DNA of 64,000 nt, taken from assembly GCA_020633415.1 (NCBI GenBank), contig JACKDQ010000003.1, forward strand, positions 124,001-188,000. Reading direction: 5' to 3'. Position 1 is the first letter of the stretch, and the number at the start of each line of letters is the position of its first letter. Shown one piece after another: positions 55,705-63,268 of this stretch. The translations under genes and the position numbers were made by a program. Under the pieces are notes generated by a model. The model searched no databases, was not told where the DNA came from, and saw nothing but the letters and a program-made list of their open reading frames with translations. Source of the DNA: Deltaproteobacteria bacterium. GTDB taxonomy: Bacteria > Myxococcota_A > Polyangia > GCA-2747355.

Positions 55705-56407
55705 TCAGATCTTCATCTCTGGTCTGGCCGGGAGTCGTGACGGATTGCCATTGCCGTCGCACTTTCCCAGCAGAGAGACTCGTCGTTTGGGCGGGCTGGG
55801 CTGTTTGGCGCTCGGTTGCGCTGAGGCTGCGATCGGCGCTGCTCGGTTGCCGCCGGAGATTCTGGAACATGCTGCGCTGGCATTTGGGAGCGACTTGGGC
55901 GATATCGACCAGATCGCGCGCTTCCTCGAAGTGACGCGCGGTCCGGACGCCTTTCAGAGTGCCGTGCATAGCGCCGCGCCAGGCGAGTTGGCACGGTTGC
56001 TCGGTATCCGCGGACCACAGCTCGTGCTGTCTAACGGCCGAGCGAGCGGAGCTGTTGCGGTGCTTACTGGGGCTTTGGCGTTGATCAATCAGCGTTGCTC
56101 GGTCTGTCTGTGCGTCGCGGCAGACCTCTCGGGCGCCGTAGTCGAGCGCGCACTGTCGGCGGCTGGTTGGCCCGCTGATAGCTTTGGTGCGGCAGCTGCC
56201 GCGATTGTCCTCGAGACGGGTTCGTCACTGACCACCCGTGGTGCGCGGGGCCAAGCGCAGTTGCTGAGCGTGGCGCCGCATGCTGCCGTCGGTCAGCCGT
56301 GGAAGCGACGCCAGAGCGGGGCGATGGATCTTTGTTCCCTGGTCGATGCCCTTGAGCGTGGTGAGGCAGCGGTTTCGCCGACGGTCTTCGAGGTCGTGCG
56401 ATGTTGA
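55694..56407 (+). CDS. Short ketosynthase-like protein lacking the catalytic Cys (chain-length-factor-like)
   Basis: 237 residues. The ATG at 55694 overlaps the ketosynthase by 11 bases; a GTG two codons before is equally possible. It matches the short beta-ketoacyl synthase N-terminal-like family found in aryl-polyene clusters: VHSAAPGELARLLG, then LSNGRASGAVAV where a nucleophile would be expected but Arg is found. It ends before a second half-fold. Likely a partner shaping the active ketosynthase (inference). Confidence 0.7.
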   Translation: MRFDQIFISGLAGSRDGLPLPSHFPSRETRRLGGLGCLALGCAEAAIGAARLPPEILEHAALAFGSDLGDIDQIARFLEVTRGPDAFQSAVHSAAPGELARLLGIRGPQLVLSNGRASGAVAVLTGALALINQRCSVCLCVAADLSGAVVERALSAAGWPADSFGAAAAAIVLETGSSLTTRGARGQAQLLSVAPHAAVGQPWKRRQSGAMDLCSLVDALERGEAAVSPTVFEVVRC

Positions 56408-57102
56408 GTGTCTTAAACCCCGATCCCTGCGATGCCTCGCCGTCTTGCTTCCGGCGCTGGCGGCTGAGACGGCTCCGACAGCGGGTCATCAGATTGGCCG
56501 CCTGGGCGGTGTTGTGTGTCGTCGCCTTGGCCGCTCGCGTTGCTCAGACCACGTCGCATGCTGATGCGCCGCAGCGGTTGGCCGCGCTGTTGCGGCGGAT
56601 CGCGCACCGGACGCTCGCAGCTGACTTCGTACAGATCAAATACTCGCCTGCCTTCCTTAAACCGATGCGATCGGTGGGTCATTTTCTGTTTGCTCAGCCT
56701 TCGCGCTTGCGCTGGGAGTATCGTTCACCCTTTCGCATGACGCTGATCGTCGATGGTCAGCGCGCCTCGCTGCGCTATCCAGACCTCAAGCAGACGCGGA
56801 CGGTTTCGCTGGGCGAGGACCGTTCTTTGGCCGCGATCTTCGATGCGTTGTCATTGTTGCTCGGCGGTCGCGGCCGGCTGCCTGGCGGCGCAAGCGTTTC
56901 TCTGGCGACCCACGGGAAGATGCAACGTGCAGAGCTGCGTTGGGCAGGCGGCAAGATGGTGCGCTCGCTCGTCGTTGTGGTCGAGGGCGACACCCTGAGG
57001 TCGATCGAGATCGGCGGTGTTTCCGGCGATCGCACGACGATTCATTTTGACGCCCTACGCTACGACCAGTTGCTGGGAAGGAACGCTTTCGCCATCGAGT
57101 GA
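56401..57102 (+). CDS. LolA-like outer membrane lipoprotein carrier
   Basis: 233 residues overlapping the previous gene by 7 bases. An N-terminal basic part and one helix (residues 30-50) form a signal. The rest has the LolA half-barrel sequence: DFVQIKYSPAFLKPMRSVGHFLF, RLRWEY and FRMTLIVDG. LolA homologues are regular members of aryl-polyene and flexirubin clusters as well as the general Lol system. Its place at the end of a ketosynthase operon favours the former. Confidence 0.8.
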   Translation: MLSVLNPDPCDASPSCFRRWRLRRLRQRVIRLAAWAVLCVVALAARVAQTTSHADAPQRLAALLRRIAHRTLAADFVQIKYSPAFLKPMRSVGHFLFAQPSRLRWEYRSPFRMTLIVDGQRASLRYPDLKQTRTVSLGEDRSLAAIFDALSLLLGGRGRLPGGASVSLATHGKMQRAELRWAGGKMVRSLVVVVEGDTLRSIEIGGVSGDRTTIHFDALRYDQLLGRNAFAIE

Positions 57103-57104
57103 AG

Positions 57105-57593
57105 TCAGCTTGGCTTTTGCTGTCTGCGCCGCGAAATGCTCAACACGAAGTAAGTCAGCGTGCCAAGCAGCGCGGCTAACGCTGGTCCGCAGCTGGCAAA
57201 GCCGACCAGCCAATCGCCGAGCAACTGGCCTGCCAGATGCGGGTCGATCATCCGTGGTGACAGCTCGAGAAATCGCCCACTGCGCAAGCGGTGCCCGGCT
57301 TGTAGTTGCAGAAACAAGACCAACGGGGCGAGAGGCGCGATCGAGATCTGCTCACCGAGAAAAACGGCGATTTGGTTGAGTCGCAGCAGCCGCGCTGTTG
57401 CGATACCGATCAGTGCGTGAAGACCGAATAACGGGCTGCAGCCGATCAACACGCCGACCGCGACGGCGACCGCCAACTTGCCGCTGCTGTTGTGGGCTGT
57501 GGCCAACTGGCCCAGCTGCCGAAACAACGCCCTCAACGAGCTGCGCGGCTGTTTGGACTGCTTGTTCATCTTTGTGGTCTTCGGCGGACCCAT
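57105..57593 (-). CDS. DUF2062 membrane protein
   Basis: 162 residues. DUF2062 pattern: GVLIGCSPLFGLHALIGIATA, LNQIAVFLGEQISIAPLAP, and a final helix. Three to four membrane helices. The start is set to ATG 57593 because TATCAT lies exactly 6 bases before it; the ATG at 57569 is an alternative. Role unknown; DUF2062 is often found with glycosyltransferases and polysaccharide deacetylases. It converges on lolA with 2 bases between stops. Confidence 0.78.
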   Translation of the reverse strand: MGPPKTTKMNKQSKQPRSSLRALFRQLGQLATAHNSSGKLAVAVAVGVLIGCSPLFGLHALIGIATARLLRLNQIAVFLGEQISIAPLAPLVLFLQLQAGHRLRSGRFLELSPRMIDPHLAGQLLGDWLVGFASCGPALAALLGTLTYFVLSISRRRQQKPS

Positions 57594-57610
57594 CGCCCTA
57601 TGATAGTGCG
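57594..57610. promoter_or_regulatory. 17-bp divergent region with one shared -10 palindrome
   Basis: The bases TATGATA (57599-57605) read TATGAT on plus (6 bases before ATG 57611) and TATCAT on minus (6 bases before ATG 57593). One -10 element thus appears to serve both genes, each with leaderless spacing. Confidence 0.6.
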
Positions 57611-58396
57611 ATGTTTGGGTGCGCCGCTGCAATCGTCACCGCAGTATCGACGGCGTTGATCGCCGCGATCGTCGGCTGGTCGGTGCCCTGGGTCGCCTTG
57701 CCTTTCGCGGGTCTGGTCGCCTTTTCGGCAGCGGGCGCGCTGCTACCCCGAGCAAATTGGCTCGTACCCACGGCGACGCGAGCGAATGGCGCGATCGCCG
57801 CAGTAGCACTGACCTTTGACGACGGTCCCGATCCACAGATCACCCCGCGGGTTCTCGAGGCGCTGGCTGCAGCCGGCGCCAAGGCGACGTTCTTTTGCAT
57901 CGGCGAGAAACTCGACCGTTTTCCGGAAATCGCTCAGGCGATCAGTGCAGCCGGCCACGAGATCGGCAACCACAGCTATCGTCATCCGCGCTTGATGGTG
58001 TTTTGGCGGCGTCAGACTGTGCTCGAGGACCTGCGGCGCTGCAATCGATCGATCGCCAGTGCTACGGGAACGTCGCCGCGATGGTTTCGTCCGCCCGTCG
58101 GCTTTCGCTCACCGAACATCGGTCGTGCCGCTGCGGCTCTTCGGTTGCAGCTGGTCAACTGGTCACTGCGCACACTCGACACTTTCGGGGCGGATGCCGA
58201 GCATCTGGCGCAGCGCGTGTTGGCGAAGGTGCGGGCTGGTGACATCGTGCTGGCTCATGATGGAAGCGATACCAATCACCGGCAACGTAGCAACACCGTC
58301 GCGGCTTTGCCGCAAATCCTCGCTGGTTTGCAGCGTCGAGGGCTGCGCTGTGTCACGCTCACTGAGCTGCTCGAAGGTCGCACGGGAGATCGATGA
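57611..58396 (+). CDS. Polysaccharide deacetylase (NodB-type), membrane-anchored
   Basis: 261 residues from ATG 57611; the upstream open frame is over the DUF2062 gene and is rejected. Two N-terminal helices anchor it. The catalytic domain has TFDDGPDP (metal and base Asp), HSYRHPR (metal His pair), and RPPVGFRSP. Such enzymes remove acetyl groups from polysaccharides or glycolipid headgroups outside the membrane. Its stop overlaps the next ATG (ATGA). Confidence 0.88.
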   Translation: MFGCAAAIVTAVSTALIAAIVGWSVPWVALPFAGLVAFSAAGALLPRANWLVPTATRANGAIAAVALTFDDGPDPQITPRVLEALAAAGAKATFFCIGEKLDRFPEIAQAISAAGHEIGNHSYRHPRLMVFWRRQTVLEDLRRCNRSIASATGTSPRWFRPPVGFRSPNIGRAAAALRLQLVNWSLRTLDTFGADAEHLAQRVLAKVRAGDIVLAHDGSDTNHRQRSNTVAALPQILAGLQRRGLRCVTLTELLEGRTGDR

Positions 58397-59622
58397 CCAC
58401 GCTGCAAACGCTGTTGATCTTTTTCAGCGGCTACCTGATGTCGCGGATGGCACTGGCCACCGATGTGCATCGGCTGCTCCTTGAGCGGTTGGTGTCGTGG
58501 TCCCGTGGCCGCATGTCGCGCCTGATCTTGGGTGTGATGGTCTTGTCCTGTGTGCTGTCGACCTTTGTTCCGAACGCGTTGACGATATTGGCGGTTGCCC
58601 CATTGCTCACGTTGTTGCTGCGGCGACTTTCACAGGCGCCTCGTCAGACCAGTAGTTTGCTGGCAGTGGCGCTGGTGCACGGGGCAAACATTGGAGGCGT
58701 GGCCTCACTGATCGGCAGTCCGGCCAATCTCTATCTGCTGTTGCAGTTGCGTCTGCTAAAGGTCGCTGACGCATCGATGTTGAATGTCGTGAACTGGGCT
58801 GCCTTTGGCGTGCCCTCGGCGATCGTGCTGATTGCGATGAGTTGGTGCGTGATGCGCGTCGTTGCGCGGTCGGCGATGGCCTCGACGTGGGTTGTTGCGC
58901 CGGAGAGCGCGTCGGCGGATGTCGCCCGTCAGCGCCGAGCACAACGCGTGCTGCTGTTTTGGCTCGGCACGTGGATGGCTGTCTTGGCCTGCGGTGCGCT
59001 ATTCGACGCAATTTCAGTGCAGCGCTTTTTCGTCGATGTCCTAGGCAAGAAGATGCCGCTAAGCTTGGCTGACCTCGCTGCTCTGATGCTGTTTGTCGGT
59101 CAACTCGGCCTGCTGCTGTTGGGTGGCGAGCCGCTCTTGCGCATGCGCGATCTTTGGCGCGAGCTGCCGGTCAAAGGGCTGATCCTCGGTGGCGCAGTGT
59201 TGGTGGTCCTCGGCGGACTGGCCTACACCGGCGTGTTGCCCTGGCTGGCTGGGCGCATCGAGCCGGCCTTTCGCTGGACCTCGATTCCGTTTGTGGCGGT
59301 AGTGCTGCTGATCACCTCGACGATCTTTGCTACCGAATTTTTCAACAACACCACGGTGGCTACCGTCGCGTTCCCGTTGGCCGTGGCCGCCGCGCAGGCG
59401 GTCAATGTGCACCCGCTATACATGATGATCGGTGTTTCGTTGGCCTCGACCTGTGCGTTCATGACACCGCTGGCGACGCCGGTCAACGCGCTGGCCTTTG
59501 GGGCATTGCCCGGCGTTTCGCTAAGCCTGTTTGTCCGGATCGGCGCGTTGGTCAACGTCTTTGCTGCGTTGTGGCTGTCAATTTGCGTTCGCTGGTGGAT
59601 TCCCTGGGTGTTGGGGGTATAA
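58393..59622 (+). CDS. DASS/SLC13-type anion transporter
   Basis: 409 residues, about 11 helices. The two DASS repeats are seen: VPNALTILAVAPLL with NIGGVASLIGSPANLY, and NNTTVATVAFPL with CAFMTPLATPVNALAFG. Family members import dicarboxylates, citrate or sulfate with Na+. The usual SNT motif is altered to PNA in the first half. Substrate unknown. Coupled to the deacetylase. Confidence 0.82.
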   Translation: MTTLQTLLIFFSGYLMSRMALATDVHRLLLERLVSWSRGRMSRLILGVMVLSCVLSTFVPNALTILAVAPLLTLLLRRLSQAPRQTSSLLAVALVHGANIGGVASLIGSPANLYLLLQLRLLKVADASMLNVVNWAAFGVPSAIVLIAMSWCVMRVVARSAMASTWVVAPESASADVARQRRAQRVLLFWLGTWMAVLACGALFDAISVQRFFVDVLGKKMPLSLADLAALMLFVGQLGLLLLGGEPLLRMRDLWRELPVKGLILGGAVLVVLGGLAYTGVLPWLAGRIEPAFRWTSIPFVAVVLLITSTIFATEFFNNTTVATVAFPLAVAAAQAVNVHPLYMMIGVSLASTCAFMTPLATPVNALAFGALPGVSLSLFVRIGALVNVFAALWLSICVRWWIPWVLGV

Positions 59623-59670
59623 AGTCGGCAGGCGCTCGACGGCGCACATCAACGATCGCAGAGACAGTAC

Positions 59671-60750
59671 ATGACGTCAGCCACAGACAGCAGCGAGACC
59701 AAGCGTATTCTTACCGGCGACCGACCGACCGGTCGGCTGCACCTTGGGCATTGGGTTGGAAGCTTGCAGAACCGTGTGCGTTTGCAGGACGAGTACGAGA
59801 CGATCCTGATCATCGCCGACCTGCATATGTTGACGACCAAACAAACCAAGGCCGACATCGAGGCGGTAGCCGACAACGCGCGCGGCATGGTGCTCGATTA
59901 TCTCGCAGTTGGTATCGATCCCGAGAAGACTACGATCTACCTCCAATCGGCAGTGCCCGAGATCTATGAATTGAATACGCTGCTGTGCAATATGGTGACG
60001 GTCAATCGCCTGGCGCGGTTGCCGAGTCTCAAGGAGATGGCGAAGAACGCGCAGATCGACGAGGAGTCGATGCCTTTTGGGCTGCTCGGCTATCCGGTGC
60101 TACAGGCTGCCGACATCTTGCTGCCGCGTGCGCATTTGGTTCCGGTCGGTCGAGACAACCTCGCCCACGTTGAAATAACCCGCGAGATCGCGCGCCGTTT
60201 CAATCGGCTTTATGGCGAGGTATTTCCTGAACCGGAGCCTCTGCTTGGCGAGGTGCCAGCCTTGATGGGGACCGATGGCCAGGGAAAAATGTCCAAGTCT
60301 GCCAATAACGCGATCATGCTTTGCGACGACCAGGCGACGGTGGCCAAGAAGATAAAGCGGGCATACACCGACCCGAACCGGGTGAGTGCCGATGTGCCGG
60401 GCAACGTCGAGAACAATCCGGTGTTTCAGTACCACGATGCGTTCAACAGCGATCGCGATGCGGTCGCCGAGCTGAAAGAGCGCTATCGCCAAGGACGCGT
60501 CGGCGACGTCGAAGTCAAACAGCTGCTGATCGACGCACTGGAGTTGCTGATGGCGCCGATGCGACAACGGATGAGCGAGTATGCCGCCGACAAAGGGCTA
60601 GTCGATGAGATCATCTGGAACGGGACGGAGCGGGTGCGGCAGCTAGCTCGCGAGACGATGCGCGAGGTTCGCAGCGCGATGGGCATCAACCGCGCGGCGA
60701 CCCGTTTGCGACGGACCGTCGAGAAGCGGCAGAAAAAGAAGTCGTCTTAG
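59671..60750 (+). CDS. trpS: Tryptophanyl-tRNA synthetase
   Basis: 359 residues. Class I signature HLGH (in GRLHLGHWVG), the DLHMLT loop, and KMSKS in GKMSKSANN. It charges tRNA-Trp in the cytoplasm. Length is typical (about 330-350). Its TAG overlaps the opposite-strand stop by three bases. Confidence 0.95.
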   Translation: MTSATDSSETKRILTGDRPTGRLHLGHWVGSLQNRVRLQDEYETILIIADLHMLTTKQTKADIEAVADNARGMVLDYLAVGIDPEKTTIYLQSAVPEIYELNTLLCNMVTVNRLARLPSLKEMAKNAQIDEESMPFGLLGYPVLQAADILLPRAHLVPVGRDNLAHVEITREIARRFNRLYGEVFPEPEPLLGEVPALMGTDGQGKMSKSANNAIMLCDDQATVAKKIKRAYTDPNRVSADVPGNVENNPVFQYHDAFNSDRDAVAELKERYRQGRVGDVEVKQLLIDALELLMAPMRQRMSEYAADKGLVDEIIWNGTERVRQLARETMREVRSAMGINRAATRLRRTVEKRQKKKSS

Positions 60751-62345
60751 GGCAGCTTGAAGAAAGCGAGATTGCCGGCGGGGGTTTGTCCCGGTGCGAA
60801 GGCAAGGGTCACGCCGTAGATTGCGCCACCGTGGCTGACCAAGTCGCTGAAAAAGCCAAAGCCCAGATTGCCCCCCTTGATCAGCCGACCGAGGTTGGCG
60901 TCAGTGGTTTGCGATGGCTGCCAGCTACCGCTGGCGCGGCTGGCGTAAAGCAGGTCCGCGGTTTGTTGGTCCTGGTAGATCAGGTGCGGAAAGCCGTTAG
61001 CATCGAGCGCGATGGCGCCATCGGCGCCGACGACGTGGATCGCACCTTTGCGGGTTCCGTCGTCGACGACTTCACTGATCGCTGGTTTGAGTGTGCTCGA
61101 GTCGAGCCGGAGGTAGTGGAGGGCATCGCCGCGCTGATGGACGACATGGATCTCGCCGCTGGGGCTGGCAATGGCGGAGGCGAATCTACCGGCGCGGTCA
61201 CTGCTGGTGCCGGTGATCGTCACGATCGACCAGCTGCCATTGTTCAGTTGGGCGGCGTGAAGCAGTCCCCTTGCGGCGTCGTGATAGATCACTACCGGTC
61301 CGGTGCTGCCGACCACAGCCGTCGGCCAGAGCCCTGCGGCTTGCGGAATGCTGCCCTGCTTGGCGGTGGCGATCGAGCGGCACACGCCGCCTTTGCAGGC
61401 CTGATTCGCTGCGCAGCCGCTGCACTGACCGCTCGTCGGCTCGCATCGTCCGAGGGCGTCGATTTGGGTAAAGCAGGCTTCGCCGCTCGGGCAGAGCCCG
61501 TGGCAGGACATGTTGCTGCCGACGATGGTTGATATTTCCCAATCGCTGGCGGCGGCAGGGGCGGCGACTTTTGCTGCAGCCCAGCGCAACTCGGAGCGCA
61601 CATTTCCGGAGGTGCCAGCGACACCCAGGACGGTGAAGGCGATCCGCGGCTTGCCGTCTTCAAACAGCAGCGAGCTGTAGCGTCCGACGATCTCTCGATC
61701 CCCTGCGGGCAGCGCTACGGCGTGATGGGTCCAGCTGTCCTGGCCGAGTGGGCGCGATGCCCACTTGAGCGCACGGTTAGTTCCGTCGTGGTAGGCGACG
61801 CCGATCAACGAAGTCGATGCGCCGATGTCGGTGTAGCGACCAACGTCGTCACCCGGGCTGGAGATGCCGTCGCGATAACCCCTGGGATCGCCAGTGACTT
61901 CGCCAGTGCTCGGTTTGCCGTCGACGATCGTCTTGCTCACCGTGGTCAGATCGTTGAGTTTGGCACTGACGACCACCAGATCGCCAAAGCGGCTTTCGTA
62001 GGCGCTAGCGTAAAGCGCGTCACCTACAGCGACCAGTGCGGCATGACGGCCGAGTACGCCGTGTTCCAAAGGCGGAGGAACCGTGCAGCTGCAGTTCTGC
62101 GCAATCGCTACGCAGTTCTGTTCGTCCATGAACTGCGGGTTGTTGCCGTAGTCGATTACCTGCCCTCGGGGGCAGGTCGGCTGAGGATCCTTGCACGTCT
62201 TTTCGATCGCTTGGCAGGTTGCTGTCTTCTTGCACAAGTACTTGTCCGGGCCACAGACCGGGTTGCTCGTCCCTGGCGTGCTCTTCTTGCACCCAGTGAT
62301 CGCCAGCGCGCTGATCAACATCAGAACCGTGCGTGTGATATGCAT
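60747..62345 (-). CDS. Cys-rich lipoprotein, probable beta-propeller
   Basis: 532 residues. Lipobox AITGCKK after a short signal; GGGGAG before the ATG. Residues 28-90 have about 10 Cys. From about 95 onward, repeats such as GDALYASAYE, IGVAYHDGTN, PVVIYHDAA and PHLIYQDQQ suggest a six- or seven-bladed propeller, with a Cys-rich insert at about 275-315. Surface binding is likely; no enzyme motif. Such lipoproteins are typical of Myxococcota. Confidence 0.7.
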   Translation of the reverse strand: MHITRTVLMLISALAITGCKKSTPGTSNPVCGPDKYLCKKTATCQAIEKTCKDPQPTCPRGQVIDYGNNPQFMDEQNCVAIAQNCSCTVPPPLEHGVLGRHAALVAVGDALYASAYESRFGDLVVVSAKLNDLTTVSKTIVDGKPSTGEVTGDPRGYRDGISSPGDDVGRYTDIGASTSLIGVAYHDGTNRALKWASRPLGQDSWTHHAVALPAGDREIVGRYSSLLFEDGKPRIAFTVLGVAGTSGNVRSELRWAAAKVAAPAAASDWEISTIVGSNMSCHGLCPSGEACFTQIDALGRCEPTSGQCSGCAANQACKGGVCRSIATAKQGSIPQAAGLWPTAVVGSTGPVVIYHDAARGLLHAAQLNNGSWSIVTITGTSSDRAGRFASAIASPSGEIHVVHQRGDALHYLRLDSSTLKPAISEVVDDGTRKGAIHVVGADGAIALDANGFPHLIYQDQQTADLLYASRASGSWQPSQTTDANLGRLIKGGNLGFGFFSDLVSHGGAIYGVTLAFAPGQTPAGNLAFFKLP

Positions 62346-62412
62346 AGCTGCTCCCCGGCGAAAACTACCACAAAGGTGGCTCGCTTGTCCTGCTGTCCGC
62401 CTGAGCCAGTGG

Positions 62413-63234
62413 TCAGTCGGCCGCTCGGCGCTTCGCCGATAACCCGTCAGAATTGCTGACTGCGGGGCTATGCCGTTCGGCCAGATCGCTAAACGCCCGG
62501 GTTGCGAGTAGGCCGCTTAGCGAAAGCAACAGGGCGTGGAGCGCGTGCAGCGGCAGTGCGGCGAGCGGGTCGCGCAACCAGGCGGCGGGCAGCGTCGCGA
62601 GGTAAAGCGCTGCCAGGGGGCTGATCAGCAAAGTGACCGTCGCACTGGTCAGCAAAGTCGGAAAGAATGGAACGCGCATCATGTCGACGGTGGCGATCGC
62701 CAGCTGGCGCCATACGCCCAGGGAGCGGCTTCGGCCGCCGGCAGCGCGGTCGATGGCGAGCATCGCTGCGGTGAGCAGGGCGCTCGAGGCGATGGTGAGG
62801 CCGCCGAGCGCCAGCAGCGATGCGGCGGCGTTCTTGGCAGACGAGACGATCAGTGCAACTGGCGCGGCAACGACGATGCTGATCGCCGTACTGGCAAGCG
62901 CTGTCAACGCAGCCTGGGTCGTGGAGCGAACGCCGTCAGCGATCGCGCTCAGGCCTCTGTGTTTGCTGCGCAGCGTGCCGAGGGCTATGCCCAGGCCGGC
63001 GCCGTAAAGGCCGATGAAGATCAGCCCGTATAATGCGGCGATGGCGAGCGTCGTCCGATCAGCAGAAGCGCTTGTTAGGGTGCTGAGCATGGCCTCGTTG
63101 AGCGATGGCGCGATCGCGCGACCCAGCAGTTGTCCGAGCAAGAGGATCGCAGCGAACACGAACAGTGCGTGTGGGCGACGTCCGAGGGCAATAATAATCC
63201 GACCAACTTGGCGAAAACTGCGCATCGCGAGCAT
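62413..63234 (-). CDS. Multi-pass membrane protein of unknown function
   Basis: About 273 residues with six predicted helices, Ala/Leu-rich, and a charged N-terminus (FRQVGRIIIALGRRP). No motif is recognised. The start is ATG 63234 or the ATG three codons later (63225), which has GATAAT 7 bases upstream; the longer frame to 63333 is Pro/Arg-rich and lies in the gap, so it is rejected. Confidence 0.65.
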   Translation of the reverse strand: MLAMRSFRQVGRIIIALGRRPHALFVFAAILLLGQLLGRAIAPSLNEAMLSTLTSASADRTTLAIAALYGLIFIGLYGAGLGIALGTLRSKHRGLSAIADGVRSTTQAALTALASTAISIVVAAPVALIVSSAKNAAASLLALGGLTIASSALLTAAMLAIDRAAGGRSRSLGVWRQLAIATVDMMRVPFFPTLLTSATVTLLISPLAALYLATLPAAWLRDPLAALPLHALHALLLSLSGLLATRAFSDLAERHSPAVSNSDGLSAKRRAAD

Positions 63235-63268
63235 TATCGAGCCGCCCGCCGAACAGGGCAAGGGCCTG

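Larger units (their letters stand above)
1471..63117. repeat. Dispersed GCGATCGC octamer (HIP1-like palindrome)
   Basis: At least 18 copies were located by reading: starts at 1471, 4988, 6018, 8064, 16111, 18293, 25588, 32200, 43474, 50181, 51511, 52395, 52914, 54985, 57791, 62693, 62939 and 63110. Most lie in coding sequence, often as an Ala-Ile-Ala codon run. About 2 copies are expected at 62% GC. Confidence 0.8.
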
